This document shows positions 17,186 through 25,749 of a DNA stretch of 64,000 nt, one piece after another. The DNA comes from CAXBCP01 sp963974055. Lineage in GTDB: Bacteria > Pseudomonadota > Alphaproteobacteria > MPNO01 > UBA830. The stretch covers positions 1-64,000 of the forward strand of contig CAXBCP010000005.1 in NCBI GenBank assembly GCA_963974055.1, given 5' to 3'. The notes below the pieces were generated by a model that made no database searches, had not been told where the DNA came from, and saw only the letters and a list, made by a program, of their open reading frames with translations. How positions within the stretch are numbered: the first letter of the stretch is position 1; every line of letters starts with the position of its first letter. Both the position numbers and the translations under genes were made by a program.

Positions 17186-18019
17186 ATGAATATCCCGGAA
17201 AGCTATATCTCCGCCGACGAAATCGCCAGCCGTATCCCGGACGGCGCGTTGATCGGCGTGCCCAAGGAAGACGGCGGCGTGGCGATGGAGGTCACGCGCG
17301 CCCTGGTCCGCCGCAAGGCCCGGAACCTGCGCCTGCTGACCGTTCCCGTCAGTTCTCTCCAGGCGGATATGCTGATCGGCGCCGGCTGCCTGTCGGAAAT
17401 CGAGACCAGCGGCGTGTCGATGGGGGAGTTCGGCTATGCACCGCATTTCCGCAAGGCGGCGCAGGACGGCGCGATCGTCGTTCGCGACGCGACCTGCCCC
17501 GCGATCTACGCCGAATTGCAGGCATCTGAGAAAGGCGCACCGTTCCTGCCATTGCGGGGCATTCTCGGCTCCGACGTGCTCGCCAATCGCGCCGACTGGA
17601 AGGTGATCGACAATCCGTTCGCGGAAGGCGGCGGCGATCCGGTCGTGCTGCTGCCCGCCGTCCGGCCCGATTTCGCGATTTTTCATGCCCGGTACGGCGA
17701 CCGCTACGGCAATGTCTGGGTCGGCCCGAAGCGGGAATGCGTGTTGCTGGCCCATGCATCGGCACAGGCCTTCGTCACGGTCGAGGAAATCTGGGACGGC
17801 AACCTGATGGAAGACCAGCGCATGCTCGCGGGCACCATCCCGCCGGTCTATGTCGATGCCGTGGCCCACGCGGAACGCGGCGCGTGGCCGTTATCGCTGG
17901 CGGGGTGTTACGACCGCGACGGCGATCACCTTCGGGATTACGTTTCGGCGGCAAAAACCGCGGAGGGTTTCGCCGCCTATCTCGAACGCCATGTCTTCGG
18001 CGCACAGGCCGCGGCCTGA
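17186..18019 (+). CDS. CoA-transferase subunit A, IpdA-like
   Basis: About 277 residues of the class I CoA-transferase alpha-subunit family, closest in style to glutaconate CoA-transferase GctA and the cholesterol ring hydrolase subunit IpdA. It has SADEIASRIPDGALIGV, the nucleotide/CoA-binding part RKARNLRLLTVPVSS, and FHARYGDRYGNVWVGP near the middle. ATG 17186 starts the conserved region; the upstream GTG extension is unconserved. The beta subunit begins 9 bp after the stop. The pair is either a CoA-transferase or an IpdAB-like ring-opening hydrolase acting on a CoA thioester. Confidence 0.82.
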   Translation: MNIPESYISADEIASRIPDGALIGVPKEDGGVAMEVTRALVRRKARNLRLLTVPVSSLQADMLIGAGCLSEIETSGVSMGEFGYAPHFRKAAQDGAIVVRDATCPAIYAELQASEKGAPFLPLRGILGSDVLANRADWKVIDNPFAEGGGDPVVLLPAVRPDFAIFHARYGDRYGNVWVGPKRECVLLAHASAQAFVTVEEIWDGNLMEDQRMLAGTIPPVYVDAVAHAERGAWPLSLAGCYDRDGDHLRDYVSAAKTAEGFAAYLERHVFGAQAAA

Positions 18020-18027
18020 CCGGACCC

Positions 18028-18759
18028 ATGGAATTCACCCGCGAGGAAATTCTGATCTGCGCCGTCGCGCGCATGCTCGACGGCTGCCGGAATATCGCGG
18101 TCGGTACCGCGTCGCCGATCCCCGGCAGCGCCGCCCTGCTGGTCCAGGCGCTGACGAACGGGGCGTCGCGCGCCAGTATCCTCGGCAGCAATATTCACAA
18201 TCCCTTCAACGACGGCGGGCCGGAACTGTTCGACCGCGCCGGTCAGGGCCGCGTCGACGCGTTCTTCCTGGGCGGCGGCCAGATCGACGGCGAAGGCAAT
18301 ATCAATCTCGTCGGCACCGGCCCCTACCCCGAGCCCGACACGCGGTTCCCCGGCAGTTTCGGGTCGGCCTATCTCTATTTCACCGTGCCCCGCGTCATCC
18401 TGTTCCGCGAGGAACATTCCCGGCGTGTGTTTGTCGACAAAGTCGATTTTATCAGCGCGCCGGGCTGGAGCCCGCCCGGCGTTCACCGGCCGGGCGGGCC
18501 GCACGCGCTCGTCACGAGCCTGTGCATCTTCATGTACGACAAAACCCGCCACCGGTTCCGCCTCGACGGTCTGCTTCCCGGCGCAACGCTGGAGGAAGTC
18601 CGCGACAATACCGGGTTCGATTTCGACTGCCCGGACGATGTCGGCCCGGTGACGCCGCCGGAACCGAACCGGGTCGCCCTGATCCATTCCCGTATCGCCG
18701 GGGAAATCGCCGAGACCTATCCCGAATTCGCCCGCAACCGGCTGGGCTGGCAGGGCTGA
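18028..18759 (+). CDS. CoA-transferase subunit B, IpdB-like, apparently lacking the catalytic Glu
   Basis: A 243-residue beta subunit of the CoA-transferase family. It has FTREEILICAVARMLDG, the core AFFLGGGQIDGEGNINLVG, and ends EFARNRLGWQG. True CoA-transferases carry a nucleophilic Glu in an S-E-N/S-G-type loop. The equivalent loop here reads GSNIHNPFNDGG with no Glu, as in the IpdB hydrolase subunits of steroid C/D-ring degradation. I therefore favour C-C hydrolysis of a cyclic keto-CoA over CoA transfer. That is inference from one motif. Confidence 0.8.
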   Translation: MEFTREEILICAVARMLDGCRNIAVGTASPIPGSAALLVQALTNGASRASILGSNIHNPFNDGGPELFDRAGQGRVDAFFLGGGQIDGEGNINLVGTGPYPEPDTRFPGSFGSAYLYFTVPRVILFREEHSRRVFVDKVDFISAPGWSPPGVHRPGGPHALVTSLCIFMYDKTRHRFRLDGLLPGATLEEVRDNTGFDFDCPDDVGPVTPPEPNRVALIHSRIAGEIAETYPEFARNRLGWQG

Positions 18760-18808
18760 ACCGCGGCACTCGCTTCGTTAAGGACACGCGACCAGACAAG
18801 GAGACCCC

Positions 18809-19246
18809 ATGGAAAACGTTTTTGAACTGTATCGCTCCGTCGTGTTCCCGTGGCATTGCGATCACATCGGGCACATGAACGTGCGCTGGTACGCCCATCA
18901 TTTCGACGATGCCGGATTTCACCTGTGGACGGTGGCGGGACTCAGCCAGAAGGAGATGCACGACAAGGGCATCGGGCTTGTCGTCGGCCAGATAAAGATC
19001 AACTACGTCCACGAAATGAAGGCTGGCGACCTGCTGGTGGTCCGCGGCGGGTTCAGCCATGTCGGCGGCAAGTCGATCCGCCATCACCTGCGGATGTACA
19101 ATGCGGACACGGATGTGCTGTGCGCGACCCAGGACACTGTGGAGGTTTTCTTCGACCCCGAGACCCGGAAATCCGACGTCATGCCGGACTATATCCGCGA
19201 AAAGCTGACCCCGCTGATCGTCGATTTCGAAAATTTCAGGGACTGA
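18809..19246 (+). CDS. Hotdog-fold acyl-CoA thioesterase
   Basis: A 145-residue 4HBT-like protein. The signature is VVFPWHCDHIGHMNVRWYAHHFDDA, with the D-H-x-G-H-M-N-x-x-x-Y pattern placing the catalytic Asp at the helix start. It is predicted to hydrolyse a CoA thioester. AGGAG lies upstream of ATG. It follows the IpdAB-like pair by 49 bp and is followed after 4 bp by the first SDR, so it belongs to the same catabolic operon. Confidence 0.87.
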   Translation: MENVFELYRSVVFPWHCDHIGHMNVRWYAHHFDDAGFHLWTVAGLSQKEMHDKGIGLVVGQIKINYVHEMKAGDLLVVRGGFSHVGGKSIRHHLRMYNADTDVLCATQDTVEVFFDPETRKSDVMPDYIREKLTPLIVDFENFRD

Positions 19247-19250
19247 CCGC

Positions 19251-20117
19251 ATGGCGATGCTGAACGACAGAACCGCGATCGTCACCGGCGCCGGCCGCGG
19301 CCTGGGCCGGGCAATGGCGCAAGGCCTCGCCGATGCGGGCGCGAACGTGGTGCTGGTCGAACTCGACCGGGATGTGCTGGATGCGGCGGTGTCGGAAATC
19401 GGCAGCGGCTGTATCGGGGTGCGGGGGGACGTATCGGACGGGGACGATGCCGCACGCATCGTCGACGAGACGATGGCGGCGTTCGGCGGCGTGCATATTC
19501 TCGTCAACAATGCCGGGCTCGGGCCGGAACGGTTCCGCGATACCGACCGGTCGAACGCGAAGATGGTCTGGGAGATCGATCCTGGCGACTGGCGGCTCTA
19601 TCTCGACGTCAACGCCACCGGCCATTTCGTCATGACCCGGGCCGTCATGCCCCGCCTGCTGGCGCAGGACTGGGGGCGTATCGTCAACGTCACCACCAGC
19701 CTCGACACGATGACGAATTACACCAACGGCGCCTACGGGCCGTCGAAAGCCGCGGCCGAGGCGCTGGCGACGATGATCGCCGGCGGCGTCGACGGCACCG
19801 GCGTGACCTGCAACGTGCTGATCCCCGGCGGCCCCGCCGATACGCGGATGATTTCGGCGACCGGAGTCTACGGAAACCGCGACAGGCTCATCCAGCCGGA
19901 GGTCATGGTCCCGCCCCTGCTCCACCTGGTGTCGGACGAAGGCGCCGCGATCAACAACCGGCGGTTCCGCGCCGCACTGTGGGACACGGCGGCGGACAGC
20001 GCCGCCAATATCGCGGCGAGCGGCGCACCCATCGCGTGGCCGCAGCTCGGCGGCCAGGCAATACGTCCCGCGGACGCCCCCCGCGGCAACCGCAATACGG
20101 GAGCGGAAAATGGCTGA
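19251..20117 (+). CDS. SDR family oxidoreductase, first tandem copy
   Basis: A 288-residue classical short-chain dehydrogenase. The cofactor motif is TGAGRGLGRAMAQGL, the NNAG motif LVNNAGLG is present, and the active-site Tyr-x-x-x-Lys is YGPSK. The usual catalytic Ser position falls in NVTTSL, so Thr or the next Ser must act. The C-terminus is extended by about 40 residues (AWPQLGGQAIRP). It lies 4 bp after the thioesterase and overlaps the next SDR by 8 bp, so translation is probably coupled. The two SDRs are clear paralogues. Confidence 0.9.
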   Translation: MAMLNDRTAIVTGAGRGLGRAMAQGLADAGANVVLVELDRDVLDAAVSEIGSGCIGVRGDVSDGDDAARIVDETMAAFGGVHILVNNAGLGPERFRDTDRSNAKMVWEIDPGDWRLYLDVNATGHFVMTRAVMPRLLAQDWGRIVNVTTSLDTMTNYTNGAYGPSKAAAEALATMIAGGVDGTGVTCNVLIPGGPADTRMISATGVYGNRDRLIQPEVMVPPLLHLVSDEGAAINNRRFRAALWDTAADSAANIAASGAPIAWPQLGGQAIRPADAPRGNRNTGAENG

Positions 20118-20946
20118 CGGAAAACTTTCGGGCAGGGTCGTGCTGATCACCGGCGCCGGGCGCGGCCTCGGCCGGGCGATGGCCCACGCCCTTGCCGGAC
20201 AGGGCGCACGGCTTGCGCTTGTCGACATGGACGGCGAGGAACTGCAGCAGGTTGCGGGCGAGATCGCGGATATCGGCGGCCGCGATTCGGTTGTCCCGCT
20301 CGGGGCCGATGTCTCCGATCCGGACAGCGGGCCCACCGCGATACACTATACAGTCGAAAATTTCGGCCGGATCGACGTGCTGTTCAACAACGCCGCCATC
20401 GGACCGCAGGCGGTTGCCGAGGATCCGTTCGGAAACCCGCCGAAATTCTGGGACCTGAATCCCTATACCTTCGTTCGCATGATGGATGTGAATTCGGCGG
20501 GGCCGCAGATCATGGCCGCCGCCGCCGTCCCCTACATGCTGCAGAACGGCTGGGGCCGGGTCGTGAACGTCACGACCGCCCTCGACGCGATGTACGCGCC
20601 GGGCATGGGCGCGTACGGTCCGTCCAAGGCCGCCCTCGAAGCGCTGACGGCGATCATGGCCAACGACCTCGACGGCACCGGCGTCACGGCGAACGTGCTG
20701 ATCCCCGGCGGGCCCGCCAATACCCGCATGATCCCCGATGCGACCGGCATAGCGCGGGATGCCCTGATCCAGCCGGAGGCCATGCAGGCGCCCGCCATCT
20801 GGCTGGCCTCGGAAGAGTCCGACGGGCAAAGCGGAATGAGATTTATCGCCGCGCACTGGCACGAAGGGCCCGAAAAGGCGTCCGCCCCCTGCGCCTGGCC
20901 GCAGCTCGGCAAACAGGCGATCCTGCCGAACCCGATTACCCGCTGA
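20110..20946 (+). CDS. SDR family oxidoreductase, second tandem copy
   Basis: A 278-residue paralogue of the preceding SDR. It shares TGAGRGLGRAMA, YGPSKAALEAL, VLIPGGPANTRM and the same C-terminal AWPQLGKQAI extension. The catalytic Ser region reads NVTTAL, so the Ser present in the first copy is Ala here. Whether activity depends on the preceding Thr is unclear. GGGAG lies just before its ATG, inside the end of the upstream gene. The tandem pair could form a heteromer or handle two stereoisomers. Confidence 0.9.
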   Translation: MADGKLSGRVVLITGAGRGLGRAMAHALAGQGARLALVDMDGEELQQVAGEIADIGGRDSVVPLGADVSDPDSGPTAIHYTVENFGRIDVLFNNAAIGPQAVAEDPFGNPPKFWDLNPYTFVRMMDVNSAGPQIMAAAAVPYMLQNGWGRVVNVTTALDAMYAPGMGAYGPSKAALEALTAIMANDLDGTGVTANVLIPGGPANTRMIPDATGIARDALIQPEAMQAPAIWLASEESDGQSGMRFIAAHWHEGPEKASAPCAWPQLGKQAILPNPITR

Positions 20947-20959
20947 TCCTTCGGGGAAG

Positions 20960-22159
20960 CTAGTGCCGGTTCGTCCCGCGCAGGAACTTCAACGCGATCA
21001 GGAACCCGATAAACAGAACCGCGGACCCTGCCAGATAGGGCGCATTCCGGCCTATCCCCGAAAAAGCCGCACCGGCCAGAACCGGCCCCAGAATCCGGCA
21101 CAGCGACTGCGCCGATTGCGAAGCCCCCATCGCTGCCCCCTGGTGTTCGTCGGGCGCGTTTCTCGACATCAGGGCCGTCAGTGACGGGGTCGACAGGCCG
21201 AAACCCACGGCGATCAGTCCGCCCCCGAAAATGGCGAGCGGCGGCGCGAAAACGAACAGGACCGTTGCAAATCCAACCGACATAAGCAGCGTGCCGAATA
21301 TTATGAGCTTTGCCTCTCCCAGCCGCCGGGCCAGCGGGCGGACAACGCCGCCCTGAACCACAACCATTATCGCGCCGATATACAGGAAGAATATGCTGAC
21401 TTCCCGGACGCCCCAGTGAAGCTGGCGCTCGGTCCACAGCGCGAATGTGCTTTCGAGCCCGGCCATGCAGAACGCCACGATGGTCAGGATAAGCAGCGGG
21501 TAAAGGACGCCGGGGGTCATGCCTGCGACGGAAAACGCCCTCACGCGGGCTGAAATGCTCCGGGTATCTTCAATAACCACACGCTCCGGCGGTTCGCGCA
21601 GGAATATCAATGCCGCAAAAAAGCCCAACAGGCCGACGCCCGCGGCGATCATGAACGCGGTCCTGAAATCGGCTTCGCCGGTCCCGAAACGCGACAGCAC
21701 CCAGCCGATACCCGGCCCCAGAACGAACCCCGCCCCGAGGGCGGCCCCCATCAGCCCCATGCGCCCGGCGCGCTCTTCCCGCGGCGTCACATCGGCGATA
21801 TAGGCGTGACCGACGGGAATCGTGCCGCCCATCAGCCCGGCAAATGCGCGCGCCGCGAACAGCATCCACAGCGCATCCGCCTGGCTGACCCAGGCGAAAG
21901 AGATTGCCGTTCCCAGCATGCTGAAGCACAGGATCGGCCGACGCCCCCACTTGTCGCTGATCACGCCCCAGGGGAACGACGACAGCAGCGCAAAGAACGA
22001 ATAGGTGGAGAACAGAAGCGCCACCTCGAACGGCGACGCACCGTACCGTTCGGCCCAGAATGGCGTAAACGGGATAATGATCCCGAAGGCCAGCATATCG
22101 AAAAAAACGATCAGCAGAAGTACGCCGATCGCTCCCTTACCGGAGGTCTTGTCATTCAT
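20960..22159 (-). CDS. MFS transporter
   Basis: A 399-residue 12-helix major facilitator. It has the loop-2/3 signature GVISDKWGRRPIL, a drug/sugar-antiporter-like PGIGWVLS region, and a second-half repeat. It resembles TetA/drug-H+ antiporter-like members. It lies at the end of a minus-strand operon of ligase, acyl-CoA dehydrogenase, hydrolase and NicX-like genes, starting 10 bp after the ligase stop. That suggests uptake or efflux of the same compound. Confidence 0.88.
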   Translation of the reverse strand: MNDKTSGKGAIGVLLLIVFFDMLAFGIIIPFTPFWAERYGASPFEVALLFSTYSFFALLSSFPWGVISDKWGRRPILCFSMLGTAISFAWVSQADALWMLFAARAFAGLMGGTIPVGHAYIADVTPREERAGRMGLMGAALGAGFVLGPGIGWVLSRFGTGEADFRTAFMIAAGVGLLGFFAALIFLREPPERVVIEDTRSISARVRAFSVAGMTPGVLYPLLILTIVAFCMAGLESTFALWTERQLHWGVREVSIFFLYIGAIMVVVQGGVVRPLARRLGEAKLIIFGTLLMSVGFATVLFVFAPPLAIFGGGLIAVGFGLSTPSLTALMSRNAPDEHQGAAMGASQSAQSLCRILGPVLAGAAFSGIGRNAPYLAGSAVLFIGFLIALKFLRGTNRH

Positions 22160-22168
22160 CCGCGCAAT

Positions 22169-23674
22169 CTAACCGGTGTTGCGCGGACTCACCATCTCTC
22201 TCAGTTCGAATTTGAGCACCTTGCCCATCACGTTTCGCGGCAGCGATTCCATGAAGATGACGTCATGGGGATGCTTGAACCGCGCCAGTTCACCCTCAAA
22301 CAGTCCAAAAACCGCTTCGCGTGTCAGATCGACACCGTTCCCCGGCACGATGACGGCCACAGGGACCTCGCCCCATTTGTCGTCTGCCCGGCCGACAACC
22401 GCGGCCTCCGCGATATCGCCGCACCGGTCGAGCACCATTTCCAGCTCCGCCGGATAGATGTTTTCCGACCCGGAAATAATCACGTCTTTCACGCGGTCAT
22501 CGACGTAGAAAAGTCCCGCATCGTCCACATGGCCGATATCGCCGGTATGGAACCATCCGTCCTTCAGCACGTCCGCCGTCGCCTGCGGGTCGTCCCAGTA
22601 TTCCCGCATGATATTCGGCCCCCGCACCACGATTTCGCCGCGTTCATTCGCGGCCAGCACATTGCCCTGCTGATCGAAAATTGCAGCATCGCAATGAAGG
22701 GCCGCGCGCCCGGTCGACCCCTTCGTCGTCCACGCATCGGGAATACGCTGGTGGATCGCAATCGGCGCGGTCTCGGTCGAGCCGTAGACCTGGATGATGG
22801 GCACGCCCCGGTCGAGATAGGCGTCGACCAGCGACATCGGAATCGTCGTCGAGCCCGTATTGATCGCCCGCAGCGACGAAAAGTCGATTTTTTCCCAGTC
22901 CGCATGCTGCTGGATGGCGGCCATCAGGGCGGGCACCAGGATCATCAGCGTCGGCCTGTCTTCGGCAATGGCGCGGACGGTGGCATCGGGATCGAAGCGC
23001 CGGTGCATGACCACCGTCGCGCCGGCATGGAGCGCCGGCGTGGTCTGGATATTCAGCCCCCCGACATGGAACATCGGCAGGTTGGTAAAGACGATGTCGT
23101 TGCCGGTCATGTCGTGCATGGCGATCGAATTGATCGCATTGAAGGTGATCGCGTTCTGGGTAAGCACGGCCCCCTTGGGGCGGCCCGTCGTCCCCGACGT
23201 ATAGACGATCAGTACGGCGTCGTCGGGACCGGCATCGGGGTCGCGCGCATCGCCCGCCGCGGCGGCGGCCAGGGATTCGAATTCATCCGCCATGGCGACA
23301 ACGCGGCACGACGTCAGCCCGTCATCGATGGTCTTCGTGCCGTCGGCGAATTCGGGTTCGCAGAACAGGACCTTCGCCCCGCAATTCTGCAGAATGTAGA
23401 GATGTTCGGGCGGCGCGAGCCGCCAGTTCAGGGGCACGAGAATTGCGCCCAGCCGGGCGCAGGCGAACATCAGCGCCAGCATGTCCGGCGAATTCAGCCC
23501 GAGATACGCCACCCGGTCGCCGCGCGAGACGCCGAGGTCGCCGCGCAGAAAAACCGCCACGCGCCGGATACGGTCGTCAAAATCCGCGTAGGCGATATCC
23601 GTGCCTTCGAACCGGATCGCCGTCTTGTCCGGCTGGAAATCGGCCCAGCGTTCGATCCAGTGCGACAGGTCCAT
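22169..23674 (-). CDS. Class I adenylate-forming acyl-CoA/aryl-CoA ligase
   Basis: A 501-residue AMP-binding enzyme. The P-loop is IVYTSGTTGRPKGAVLTQ, the adenine-binding region VYGSTETAP, the hinge segment GWFHTGDIGHVDDAG with DRVKDVIISGSENIYPAE, and the C-terminal catalytic lysine lies in PRNVMGKVLK. It activates a carboxylic acid via acyl-AMP to the CoA thioester. Its ATG overlaps the stop of the upstream acyl-CoA dehydrogenase (TGATG), implying translational coupling. Chain or aryl specificity cannot be read. Confidence 0.92.
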   Translation of the reverse strand: MDLSHWIERWADFQPDKTAIRFEGTDIAYADFDDRIRRVAVFLRGDLGVSRGDRVAYLGLNSPDMLALMFACARLGAILVPLNWRLAPPEHLYILQNCGAKVLFCEPEFADGTKTIDDGLTSCRVVAMADEFESLAAAAAGDARDPDAGPDDAVLIVYTSGTTGRPKGAVLTQNAITFNAINSIAMHDMTGNDIVFTNLPMFHVGGLNIQTTPALHAGATVVMHRRFDPDATVRAIAEDRPTLMILVPALMAAIQQHADWEKIDFSSLRAINTGSTTIPMSLVDAYLDRGVPIIQVYGSTETAPIAIHQRIPDAWTTKGSTGRAALHCDAAIFDQQGNVLAANERGEIVVRGPNIMREYWDDPQATADVLKDGWFHTGDIGHVDDAGLFYVDDRVKDVIISGSENIYPAELEMVLDRCGDIAEAAVVGRADDKWGEVPVAVIVPGNGVDLTREAVFGLFEGELARFKHPHDVIFMESLPRNVMGKVLKFELREMVSPRNTG

Positions 23675-24945
23675 CAGGAATCGTCCGTCTCACCCGGTTC
23701 GTACAGGGTCTCGCGACCGAGCCGGTCGAGGCAGAGTTCCGCCGTCCAGGGCAGCATCAGCGACCCGAGGCGCGAATCCCGGTACAGGCGCTCCAGCGGC
23801 AGCGATTTCAGCATCGACTGGCCGCCGCAGGTGCGGATCGCCAGGCGGCACATTTCGTTGGCGTTCTCCATCACCGCATACTGGGCCGCGTAGGCGCGCA
23901 GACGGTCTTCCTTCGACGGATCGACGCGGGCCTCAGACGTCGCCTGTTTGAACAATGCCCAGGTCTGCTGCAGCTTGATCCACATATCGGCGACCGTGAT
24001 CTGCTTGGTCGGGTACATCCGCCGTTTGACCGGTATCCCCTCGATATCGCCGCGCAGATACGCGACGGTGAAATCGTACGCAGCCTGGGCGAGCCCCATA
24101 TAGGTCGGACACAGGGTCAGGAACATATGCGGCCAGCGGCGCGCCGCCTGGTAATAGACCCCGCGCGGCAGAAGCATCTGTTCGTCGGGAATGAATACGT
24201 TTTCGATCAGCAGCGTCCGCGACACCGTCGCCCGCATGCCCACGGGGTCCCACGGCCCGACCACCGAAATGCCTTCGGCATCGGCGGGCACCGCCATGAA
24301 CAGGGTGTCGCGCACGGACCGGTCCGCCTTGTCCTCGGTGCACAGCACCCCGTAATAGGTCGCCGCCCCCGACAGGGACGCAAAGATCTTCTTGCCGTTG
24401 AGCAGCCAGCCGCCATCGACCTTCGCCGCCATCGTGCCGAAGGGCGCCTTGCCGGCGGCGGCGGCCGAGCCTTCCGAAAACGGCTGCGCAAAAATCGCGC
24501 CGTTCTCGACGATGCGCGAAAAATGGAGCTCGCGGTTTTTCCTGTGCTGCTTCCGGTCCGCGGCGGACATTTCCAGGTCGTCGGCGATATGGCCGGTCCA
24601 GAGCGGCGTACAGGCATGCATGTTATAGGTCAGCGCGGTGGCGCCGCACCAGCGCCCCATCTCGGCGGCCAGCAGGGCGTAATCGGCGTATTCCACGCCG
24701 AGACCGCCAAGCGATTTCGGCACCGTCATGGCGAGAATGCCCGCATCGCGCATATCGTCGTAGTTTTCGAACGGAAAGGACGCCTCCTCGTCGTAGCGCT
24801 GGGCGCGGCCGATGAATTTTTCCCGGCCGAGCGTGCTGATGACGTCCTTTATCTCATCCGTTTTGCCCGCCATTTTCTGCCATTTGAAGGCTTTCGGTTT
24901 CTTCCGGGCGGCGGGTTTCCGTTTCGGCTTGGTCGGGGTGGCCAT
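23674..24945 (-). CDS. Acyl-CoA dehydrogenase-family flavoprotein
   Basis: A 423-residue protein with an unusual Lys/Arg/Pro/Ala-rich N-terminus (first ~25 residues) before the ACAD fold. Visible segments include MTVPKSLGGLGVEYADYALLA, FAQPFSEGSAA, DGGWLLNGKKIFASLSG and GPWDPVGMRAT. The C-terminal RDSRLGSLMLPWTAELCLDR replaces the usual catalytic-Glu YEGTSEIQ region, so it may be a flavin monooxygenase-like or otherwise atypical member. A strong CAGGAGGAAA precedes the ATG. It lies between the hydrolase and the ligase in the operon. Confidence 0.88.
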   Translation of the reverse strand: MATPTKPKRKPAARKKPKAFKWQKMAGKTDEIKDVISTLGREKFIGRAQRYDEEASFPFENYDDMRDAGILAMTVPKSLGGLGVEYADYALLAAEMGRWCGATALTYNMHACTPLWTGHIADDLEMSAADRKQHRKNRELHFSRIVENGAIFAQPFSEGSAAAAGKAPFGTMAAKVDGGWLLNGKKIFASLSGAATYYGVLCTEDKADRSVRDTLFMAVPADAEGISVVGPWDPVGMRATVSRTLLIENVFIPDEQMLLPRGVYYQAARRWPHMFLTLCPTYMGLAQAAYDFTVAYLRGDIEGIPVKRRMYPTKQITVADMWIKLQQTWALFKQATSEARVDPSKEDRLRAYAAQYAVMENANEMCRLAIRTCGGQSMLKSLPLERLYRDSRLGSLMLPWTAELCLDRLGRETLYEPGETDDS

Positions 24946-24972
24946 CTGGATTTCCTCCTGATTCAGCGGGGT

Positions 24973-25749
24973 TCAGCGGGGCACGGTATCGAGAAACGCC
25001 GTCAGCGCGGCATCGAACGCCTGCGGGTCTTCGAGATTTGCGAGATGTCCCAGGTCCGGCAGGCAGACATAACGGCAGCCCGGAATCTTCGCCGCCATTT
25101 TCTCCATCATGGGCGCCGGAGCATTTGTATCGTTCGCCCCTGCGAGCGCCAGCGTCGGCACGGCTATACCGGGCAGGTTCGCGCGCTGTTCGAAGGTCAC
25201 GATGCATTCCACCGCGGCGCGGTACGTGTCGGCGGACATGTTCGCCATGCAATCGAAGGCAAGCTGGCGGCCGTTCGGATCCGCGTCGGCCGACATCATC
25301 GTGTCGACCAGTTCCCGGGCAAGATCGGCCATCGTGCCCCCCGCCGCCAGCGGCGCGAGGCGCGCCTCGACGAATTTTGTCTGGAAATCGCCGTCGGGGC
25401 GGCCGAATGCCGGGCTGGTCGCCGACAGGGTCAGCGACCGTAACCGGTCCTGACGACCGACAGCGAATTCCTGGGCGACCATGCCGCCCATCGAATGGCC
25501 GACAAGGTGAACCTTTTCCCAGCCCCTGTCGTCCAGCAGGGCGAGAAGGGCATCGGCGAGACCGGGAAAGGTCATGCCGCCGGACAGACGGCTTTTACCG
25601 TAGCCCGGCATATCCCAGGCCGCGGCCGTATAATTCATCGCAAAGCTGTTGATTTGCGGCATCCAGCTATAGGCGCCGCCGCCGACCCCGTGCAGGAACA
25701 GGATGACGTCGCCCGATCCCTTTTCGATGCAGTCGGGAACGGCCGTCAT
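24973..25749 (-). CDS. Alpha/beta hydrolase, NicD-like (candidate N-formylmaleamate deformylase)
   Basis: A 258-residue alpha/beta hydrolase. The oxyanion strand is LFLHGVGGGAYSW, the nucleophile elbow GHSMGG places Ser86, Asp207 lies in GANDTNAP and His235 in LGHLANLE, giving a complete triad. Its ATG overlaps the stop of the NicX-like gene upstream (ATGA). In nicotinate degradation NicX opens 2,5-dihydroxypyridine to N-formylmaleamate and the alpha/beta hydrolase NicD removes formate. The coupling here suggests an equivalent step, possibly on a related N-heterocycle. Confidence 0.85.
   Translation of the reverse strand: MTAVPDCIEKGSGDVILFLHGVGGGAYSWMPQINSFAMNYTAAAWDMPGYGKSRLSGGMTFPGLADALLALLDDRGWEKVHLVGHSMGGMVAQEFAVGRQDRLRSLTLSATSPAFGRPDGDFQTKFVEARLAPLAAGGTMADLARELVDTMMSADADPNGRQLAFDCMANMSADTYRAAVECIVTFEQRANLPGIAVPTLALAGANDTNAPAPMMEKMAAKIPGCRYVCLPDLGHLANLEDPQAFDAALTAFLDTVPR

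Noticed and set aside
21806..25443. Two long plus-strand frames of 695 and 666 residues
   Set aside because: Antisense to the MFS, ligase, ACAD and hydrolase genes, which have complete family motifs; the shadow products match nothing.
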